Assembly: GCF_040807025.1 (NCBI RefSeq)
Contig: NC_090942.1
Coordinates: forward strand, 62,638,911 to 62,702,910
From: Struthio camelus
Taxonomy: Eukaryota > Chordata > Aves > Struthioniformes > Struthionidae
Direction of reading: 5' to 3'
DNA length: 64,000 nucleotides
Below, piece after piece: positions 36,773 to 64,000 of this stretch. The first letter of the stretch is position 1, and every line of letters begins with the position of its first letter. The notes beneath the pieces were generated by a model. The model ran no database searches, was not told where the DNA came from, and was given only the letters and a program-made list of their open reading frames with translations. Made by a program: the position numbers and the translations under genes.

Positions 36773-39598
36773 CAAGCAACAGGTATTATTAGTTCTGCTC
36801 ATACAGGGATCGCAGCACCCTTGACTACTAAGGGAGTCCTCTGCTAAGGACTGAGATCAAGTTACTGGCTGGGGGCCCGAACAGCATTTCGGTGAAGAAT
36901 CCTTTACCTCTGACAGTTGTCCGTTTGATTATCTTGGCTATTTTCTTTGATTTTGGGCCACAATTCAAAGTTTACCTGGCCTCGAACCTTCCGACTCTAT
37001 TTCCTCCCTATGCAATTAGGCATTTCTTGCCAGAAATCTGCAAGATGAAGACAAATCTCGAGTCACTGATAAGTGACACCTGTGCTATTACCTTCCCCAC
37101 TTTCACAAAGTTCTAAAGCAGACGAACTCGCTACGATTTACATACGGGAACGTAAAATCTGCAGGACCATATGAAGTAACATTAGGGTCCAGGAGAGAAC
37201 TTCTTTTTTTATTTTTAAACCAGGTTCCACGTCAGAATAGAACTGCAACACATTGTCGCTGCCATGGTAGACTTGGTACATGGCTACAATTAGAATAGGC
37301 TTTCACGCGTTCTGACATAGATCTATTTTACTGTAAAGTCAGCTTCTTTTTAATGAAATAAATTACTCCATGTTGCTCTCCTCTATACCCCCCATCCGCA
37401 TTACTGAAAGAGAAGTGGTTATTCTAAAAGGCAGTTAAAATCACTGGCCAAAATTTAAAACCAACCAACCAACCAACAACAATTAAATGAAAGAAGGAAG
37501 GAATTACAAGATGCAAACAAAATGAAGGAACTGGTGGTCTGGAACCTCCTAACACAGCATGCACTCAGTGTGCCTGTTTTAAGAATCACTTGGAAATAAT
37601 TGTATGTTGGTAACTTTCACGTGTGGATCACAGCATTTTATAATTTTATCAGATACAGGAATAACTCTCACAACACTACTTACCATTTGGGAAGCACCAA
37701 AATGCTTCTTCTCTTCCTCTCTTTGGAGATAACACATTTGAGCCTTAATTTTCTTTCTGAGGAGCTGCTATACCAACTTCACAAATATAGCAAGCGTTAA
37801 TAGCAGATGCTTGGGAGAGACAACAATTAAACAACAGCAGCAAAACAAAACCAGCCCCCATCTGGTTGATCTTGTTATGTTCTTCATTATTAACGGGGCT
37901 TTAAGCGCAACAAGTCATGTGAGGTACTGCAGGCTCTTGAAAGATTTTGGAAACTGAGGGAGAAGGAGCCACTTAATGCTTCTGCTGGCACCAGATTTGC
38001 AGTGACCTAACAGGAGCTCATGGGTGGGAGCAAGCACAGGCTGTGGGGGCACCTTCCCTGCAAGATGTCCAGCTGCCCCAGCCCTTCTTTCTAACCAGGC
38101 CACAAGAGGGAGATTTGTCTCCCTTCTTCGACTGAAGTCAGAAATCACCTTCCCCGGAAGGTGACTTGGGAGCTTGAAAGTAGCTCGGGTGCCCTCGGTT
38201 ACCCTCAGAGCCTCTCTCCCGCTCCCTCGATGCAGCCCCTGCAAGGGCCCAGCGAGCACCAAAAACAGTGCAAGGAGGAGTTCAAATGCATGGGCACAAG
38301 AGAGGAAGATGCATAAGGAAAAGACAAACTAAAGACAAATTCCCTCAGTCTCCTGCGCTTTCCGGGCACAAAAGACATGTCTCCCATTATCCCTTCCCTT
38401 TTTCCTCCACACAGCAATTCCCACTACTGTCAGTAGTGACGGCACAGCCAAATTACAACTTTTTCGCTGGCCTAGGGGACGTGGGGGTGGGGGGGAGGCA
38501 AGGGAGAAGAGGTGCCGGGACTGTGCCCCCAGCACTACGCACACAGGCACAGGGGCACCCACGCAGCCCACGAGCGCCGGGGCTCTCCCAGAGCACCACC
38601 CGGCCTCATCTCCAGGGCAGGAGGCTCTCCACGGTCCTGCTGCACGCAGCTGACTTCTGGGAATTCTTATAAAAGGATTCTCCACTTAGCTTGAGTGCGT
38701 TTTCTGTGGATCTGAAGCTCCGATTTTTTCGCAGCTACTAACAGAAGGAGGAATACATTAACTGCAAGCACAGTGCCAGCAGTTAGCGCTCCACCCCTGC
38801 CTTGGGAACCTCAAAATGCTTCGGTTAGAGCTGGAAGCCACAGCCCAGCTCTGCCCTTCAGCTCTCCAGAAATGCCGTAAGAACGCACCAGCTACCAATT
38901 AACACTATAAAGACAACCTTAACATAACTTAAGTTAGTTTTAACTCATATAACACGTTCAAGTTTGCCTTAAAAAGCAACTCATTTGGAGAACATTAGCA
39001 GAAAGAAGATAATGCAATGAGGGAATTCTTCACCGGTTGTTGACTTTTTCCATTTTCAACTAAAGCAAGGATCGTAGAAGTGCGAAAACAAGACAACAGT
39101 TACACTATTGTAATAGCTAGGAATAGGAGAAAGGAATCGAGAGGAGACAGCTTTTGGCGCTTTCTTACGTGGAGCCTCTCAAAAGGTCTAGAAATGACTC
39201 TGCAGACCCGTCAGTTCACTTCCTCCTCTCTCCTCCCATGCTTCTGGAAACATACAGCACTTATTTCCCCAGGAGTCCCCCACAGCCAACCGCAATTAAA
39301 ACTTTGCGACTCGCCCCAAGACCGTGGCATTTTGAGCAGAGCCGGACACACATGATTCACATCCTCCTTGCAAGCCTTCTGAGCACAGTAAGAGCTCACT
39401 CATATCCCAGCCTTTCAACAAACTGTAACAAAGTAATACCAAACCCTGCCACTCATTTTGAGCAGCAGCAATGTAGCTGCTGTATAGACAGGGTGACTAA
39501 TCTCAAAAGTTCATTTCAGAGGCAGCAGTCAGCAAGCTGCATGACACAACGGCACCAAAGCGGGTGGAGAAAACGTGAGGAGCACAGAGATTACAGCA

Positions 39599-39637
39599 GA
39601 GAGGGGAGGGGAGGGGAGGGGAGGAGAAGGGAGGGGG
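39599..39637. repeat. G-rich GGGGA repeat
   Basis: GGGGAGGGGA-type units form several runs of four G, a possible G-quadruplex on the + strand, just beyond the inferred HCFC2 end. An AACCA-rich stretch follows at about 39650-39670. Confidence 0.8.
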
Positions 39638-39899
39638 TGAACAGGAACAAAACCAAACCAAACCAACCACACAACACCACAACACTTGAGATACAGAGGG
39701 TAACCAAAAAGACAAACTGAGAAACTTCTTATGGAAGAGTAATAGTATTAACAGTGCTTAACACTAAAGTACCCATTTCCCAGGACAAATATATTCAGTC
39801 TCTATTCCTTATTGTCCTCCTTTCTAAAGGAGCACAGAATTTCAAGTTTGTGCGCAAGTACCTTTGAAAAAGTAGACATACACTGCAGCGCTTACAATG

Positions 39900-42827
39900 C
39901 ATTTGATAGGACAACCACTTTATTACAAAGAACAAACAATGCTCTGAAATAAGACCAATCAACTTTAATTGTACAAAATGTCAGTTCTCTTGTAGAGGTC
40001 ATTAAAGTAACAGGCTGTAAGACTAAGTTCACGTCAAATTCGCTATCCTGAAATATCAGATAACAACAGTAATACTTACTATATTTTCAGAGTTTATGGC
40101 ATGATCGTCATGTGCTCTACTCCAAACTACATTCAAAAGATATTGCTATAATTACTTGGAAAACACAAAGCGTAGGTTATTGTTCACTTCATTTCCACTT
40201 TCACAAGAACATTCTTAAGGTGAAGTTGTAGCAATGTCTGCCTCAACTAGCATGACTGCTCTATACTTACACAGTCACAACTTCCATAACAACTTTAGTA
40301 AACCTAGACGTTTCTACAATACGGATATTGTAATAGAATAGACTTCAGTTTCTGTTATGTCTTTTAACGACATATGAAACAAATGGATAACACAGATTCT
40401 CAGAGAGCTGATGTCAACAGTCTTCCAAAAAAATTAAAAATCAAACAATCCATATTTGTCTGAGATCTAGTTGATAGGCAAATGGAGTTAGGTGGGATTC
40501 AGACATGTTATAAATACAGCTCTAAAAACAGACCACAATGTATATTTTACAGTGTGTACCACAATTTCATTTTAAAGTAGAACTGTGAGGAACTGAAGAA
40601 GATTTGCATATGTTCACTATTCAACATCACCCAACTTGGACAAAGAGAAGAGAGAGTGACACCGTATGTAAAGTCAGCTGGAGAAGGGAACGCTTACAAG
40701 GAAGTTATACTTTCATTGAAAACGCCACAGTTTTACCCTTTGGTAGTTGTGACATACCCATTGAAAAAGAAATTGTGCAAAGCATGTGAAACTAAGTGCA
40801 AAAAAACTCCACCCAGACATACCCACCAGATTTTATTCTTAAATAACAGCTCTACAATCACGGCTATCAACCAATAAAATCAAAGCCACAAGTGTCTTCT
40901 CTAAAGGCTTCTTTCACAGTACTAATAAGAAAAACCAAGTTATATTTTTCTAGTTACAGCTCATGTGTACGGTATTTTAGTTACCAGACATTATTGGTAG
41001 CAAGATCATACCTGATGAGATGGACCATTAAAACACAAATATTTCAAAGTCAGTTAATTTCAGGAAAAGTTCTATACATTCATACTATAAACACTGTTTA
41101 AAGTGAATCTGTGGTATCTGTCATTGTCATAAACATAAGATTTTTCCCAGGAGTAAAACCACGTGTATTACTCCTGTGCTGCAGTTAACACTATTACAGC
41201 AATCTATGGTCCCCAGCACTTTCTACGTGCTATTACAGAGCATGATGTGTTGCAACAATAATTAAGGCTGTATCAGCAATTCCATTATAACCCTGGCTTT
41301 CAGGGTAACTAAAACACTTGGCTATAAAATCTGCTCTGGGACACTTGAGCTGTCAAATCTCCTCTAATATTTTAGTGCTACTTCTCCCACTAAAACAGGC
41401 ACATCAGTTCTTTCAGTTTATTTACAAATGTTCTTAAGACAAATTTAACTGGCAGAGGCAAGCAATTCTACCTTGATTTATAGTCTTTTGGCATTCAGGG
41501 CAAAATTAAAGTGCAAAGTATAAACTTCATTGCACGGGAAAGTAATTTAGATTTTATTTTAAAATAAAACTTATTTAGGTGCCTCTATCTATTCACCTAG
41601 TGACCTTGTCCAACTCAGCCATTTTCCTCTACACTTTGGTAAACATATAATTATAGATAGATACATAAATAGAATTAAAATGTTTACCTTGATTTCACTA
41701 CTGTGAACAAGTTTTTCTTTTAGCACAGGAATGGATCAACCTATTCCTAGAAGTAATGCTTTCTGAATTCATCGGCTAGCTAGTTAATGTAAAACGATGC
41801 ATAGTAAAAGGGAGATACTGAACTTGATTGGTAGAATATACTGGTAAAGCAAACAAGCACTTAAGAAGATTAACTGGAATAAATATGTTAAAAGTTGCCA
41901 TACAATATGTGCAAAATTGCTTACCAAGTATTTTAAACTTTGGTTAAAATTTTCAGATTGAAGTTTTACAGAAACATTATGGAAGCAACACAAGTGATTA
42001 CAAACACAGGAATGAGGTAAGTTATTATTAGTGCAAAAAGCAAGCATATGCTAAAAGCAAAGCATATGGATTAAAAAAGAAAAAAAAAAAAAAGAGAGAT
42101 AATGAATCTCATGGAAGTTTTAATACAAGACCAGAAAGGTCTCTTGTAAACATTGGTATTTACAAGTTTTAGATTTGTACAACTACAAAAGGATAATCCT
42201 ATTATTAGTAGTGCATTTACAATGAACTTAAATTTTTTGTAATAAGAGAAATGACTAAGTTTATCTTTTTCTTTTTAAATCTTCAGGAGATATCTTTCAA
42301 GATATTTGTTACAAATAGTAGAAAAATCATTTCTTTACAAAAAAGTATATATTAAAATATTTATACATTTTAAGTTACTATATAATAACTGGAAATTTTT
42401 GCCTTGTACTCAGACACCACAGTGAAGAACGTGGTGTAAGAAACTGCAACCAACCAGAACTTGCTCATATACCCAATCTTTATAGATTATCCGTGCAAGA
42501 TCTGGAACAATCATAGGGACTCTACATCAAATACTGCTGCATAAGCCTCCCCCCCCCCAAATTTGAAAGTAGTAAATTTTAGCCTTTTCTGATAGTGATA
42601 GTTACTGGATAGGGTATGGTCTTCCATCCCACCATCTTCAATACAATTAATTCTATATGGTAGTTATACCTGAGCAAGGCTGTATAACGCTGATGTTTCA
42701 AACGTAAAAAAGGTTATATATTTTTAAGATAAAAACAATGCAAAAATAAAATATTTGTAGCATTTACAAATAGTACAAGAGTTACATCAAACACTACATT
42801 CAAAACTTGAAACTTAGTATGTTCTTT
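39900..42827 (-). other. HCFC2: HCFC2 3' UTR
   Basis: About 2.9 kb of AT-rich DNA on the minus strand follows the HCFC2 stop and lacks coding exons. Minus-strand AATAAA hexamers appear as TTTATT on the given strand at 40832-40837 and 39919-39924. The latter is followed on the minus strand by a GT/T-rich stretch (TGTATGTCTACTTTTT), typical of a cleavage site. The outer limit is therefore set near 39,900. Confidence 0.6.
39919..39924 (-). terminator. HCFC2 distal poly(A) signal
   Basis: TTTATT on the + strand reads AATAAA on the minus strand. A GT/T-rich stretch lies about 40 bases downstream in the HCFC2 direction. It is the best candidate for the gene's end. Confidence 0.55.
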
Positions 42828-62239
<19,412 letters not shown>

Positions 62240-62359
62240 CTTAGCGCCGCTCCCACAATGCACCGCGCGGACGGGACAAGGCCCCCGGGCGGGGGGGAGG
62301 GGGAGCGCCTAGGCCGCGGGAGGTGGCCGGGGGTGGGGGGGGGAGCCGCGCCGGGGCGG

Positions 62360-62369
62360 GTCACGTGAC
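62360..62369. promoter_or_regulatory. GTCACGTGAC palindrome (CLEAR / USF-type E-box)
   Basis: This perfect ten-base palindrome lies about 120 bases upstream of the HCFC2 ATG. It equals the core of the CLEAR element bound by TFEB, TFE3 and MITF and is also a strong USF site. Binding itself is inferred. Confidence 0.65.
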
Positions 62370-62950
62370 GGCGGGGTGGCGCCCGCGCGCGGGTTTGGGA
62401 CGGGGGGGTCGGCGGGCTTGCGCTCAACGGTCGTCGCGTCGCTGTGGGGCATTTCGGGGGGGGGGAGGAGGGGAGCGCGGCCCTCATCTCCCTCCCCTAG
62501 CGGCCGGGGTCGGGGGGAGGAGGCGGTGCTCGCGCGGTGCCCCCTTCCCCAAGCGGTGGAGGGGGTTGGCCGAGAGCCGCCGGTGAGGGAGCTGTAGGTG
62601 CCGTGGGAGCGGGCACCTGGGAGCCACCTTGTGCTGCGGCCCCGGCCGGGCCGGGCCGGGTCAGGCCGCGTTGAGCCTTGTGTGTCGCAGGCCGCGGCCG
62701 CACGGCTCCCGCCCGCTCTCCCCCACCCCGCCCTTGCCGCGGGCAGGAGCCCCCCCCCCCCCCCGGCAGCGGGAGAGCTGCCCGAGCGGCACGTCGCGTG
62801 TGGGGCCCCTGGCTGCTCAGGTGCCGCCCAGTGGGTAGGGCACGCGGAAAGTGCTGGCCGTCGTGCGTTCAGGTGCCTCTGGGAAACGTGCCGCTGTTGT
62901 ATTTATTTATTGCTAACTTAGCCGTCATAGGTAAGGCACGCTGACGGATA

Positions 62951-64000
62951 GAGCTGGGAAAGAAATGAGCTGTTGGGTAAACGCTGAAGATTGAGGTTAG
63001 AAACCAAGGTAATTGACTGGTTTCAATTTTACAGTGAACGAAGATCTCAATCTGCAGGACAGAGGCTGCTTTCCCCCTCCCCCCCCACACCCCGCATGGT
63101 GAGAGTGTTAAGTGAGAATATAAACACATGAGCTAGAGGGAAATCCAGAGAGGGTGCTGCAGGGTTGCCGGTAATCCAGGGATTACTGCTTGGTGAAACT
63201 CATGGTCCCTACGTTGCAGGCACGTGTGCAACTCGGATCTGTTCGGTATGCACACAGAGATGGAAAGTATGTTGAACAAGAGATGGGTGGCTTTCAGGGA
63301 ACGTGAGCTGGAAGAAAGGAATACGCAAAAGTAACGGTTAATAGCTGTAGCCAGCTAGATGAGGCATATAACTACGTACCTCTCTTTCATGTTTATTCTT
63401 CCTGCGAGCGGTTCTGCAAAAGATCAACTTGCATACTAAATCAGACACATAATAGAGTCTAGGCGTGTTTGAAACGTGGTTGAAAATGCACGTTGTCATT
63501 TCCCAGGAACAGAACAACCACAAAAAAAAAAGCAGTTTTTAAAAGCTTGACAAAATACTCTTCAGAAAATTTTGCAATGTAACACTCAAAATATGAAAAG
63601 GAGTTTAGGATCTAAACTTACTAGTATTCATTTTTAGTACTCGTGAAAGCCTTGTGATAACACAGTATTTTATCACACAGAAGGGAAGGGAGAGAATAGG
63701 AAATAAAAGGAGTGACATATAAAACTGCAAAAGGATTCCAGGAGAGTTTAGGTGGCAAAGTATCTATACGTTCTAGTTACCTTAATCCAAGTTCCCTTCG
63801 AGCCCAGACAAAACCCATGGGTTTAAGTTCTGTAATTTCTCAAGGATTTGGAAATGAGGAAATTCAAGCTGGAACACATGTTCAGAGTTGAATTTTGCAA
63901 GCTTCCCATAGTTTTATATGTGGAAGAACGCTGCAAACAGACAGTGGAAAAACTTTGCCTTTTGGTTTGGACTTAATGCATGTTGTTGTTTGGCACTAAA
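62951..64000. other. Right-edge flank of HCFC2
   Basis: Mostly AT-rich sequence 3' of the CpG island on the + strand. It could be the first intron of a divergent gene. No coding exon, RNA gene or repeat was recognised. Confidence 0.5.

Larger units (their letters stand above)
32766..39899. other. Gap between convergent NFYB and HCFC2
   Basis: About 7 kb between the two gene ends. Open frames at 33007-33504 (+), 38268-38672 (+) and 39154-39720 (+) have no recognisable domain, and overlapping frames on the other strand are similarly open. A GC-rich patch lies at about 38450-38660. A G-rich GGGGA repeat and an AACCA repeat lie at about 39600-39690. No RNA gene or pseudogene was recognised. Confidence 0.55.

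Overview
This window is vertebrate nuclear DNA, almost certainly from a bird. It holds two conserved multi-exon genes with GT-AG introns, three CpG islands and low repeat density, and its two clear transposon copies are 3' ends of CR1 LINEs, the dominant avian retroelement. No bacterial, viral or plasmid genes were seen.

Layout from left to right. (1) About 300-1,130 is a GC-rich CpG island with a possible first coding exon on the minus strand. By synteny with the mammalian locus this may be the 5' end of TXNRD1, but the sequence alone does not prove it. (2) About 1,130-9,800 is AT-rich upstream DNA with no convincing gene. (3) About 9,820-11,220 is a second CpG island, the presumed NFYB promoter, with two CCAAT elements back to back. 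(4) 21,111-29,402 (+) holds six coding exons of NFYB, the histone-fold B subunit of the CCAAT-binding factor NF-Y. They join to 205 codons. A 3' UTR follows with poly(A) signals at about 29,784, 30,481 and 32,743. (5) About 32,770-39,900 is the gap between the two convergent genes. (6) About 39,900-62,239 (-) holds HCFC2, host cell factor C2. Its sixteen coding exons join to 801 codons and encode a six-blade kelch propeller, a divergent linker and C-terminal fibronectin type III domains. Its 3' UTR is about 2.9 kb. (7) About 61,540-62,950 is the third CpG island, with a YY1-type motif over the HCFC2 start codon and a perfect GTCACGTGAC palindrome upstream. It may be a bidirectional promoter. 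(8) The last kilobase shows no gene.

The two genes lie tail to tail, as in the human HCFC2-NFYB locus (known organisation), here in inverted orientation. Both products act in nuclear transcription. NF-Y is a sequence-specific CCAAT binder. HCFC2 is a chromatin-associated adaptor related to HCF-1. Nothing in the sequence shows that they work together directly.

Exon boundaries were placed by hand from splice sites and reading-frame continuity, and every junction keeps frame. Transcription starts, noncoding 5' exons and exact poly(A) sites could not be fixed. I found no previously undescribed biological system. The points most worth a second look are regulatory: the dyad CCAAT site at NFYB itself, the E-box palindrome at HCFC2, and conserved SUMO-consensus motifs in the HCFC2 linker.
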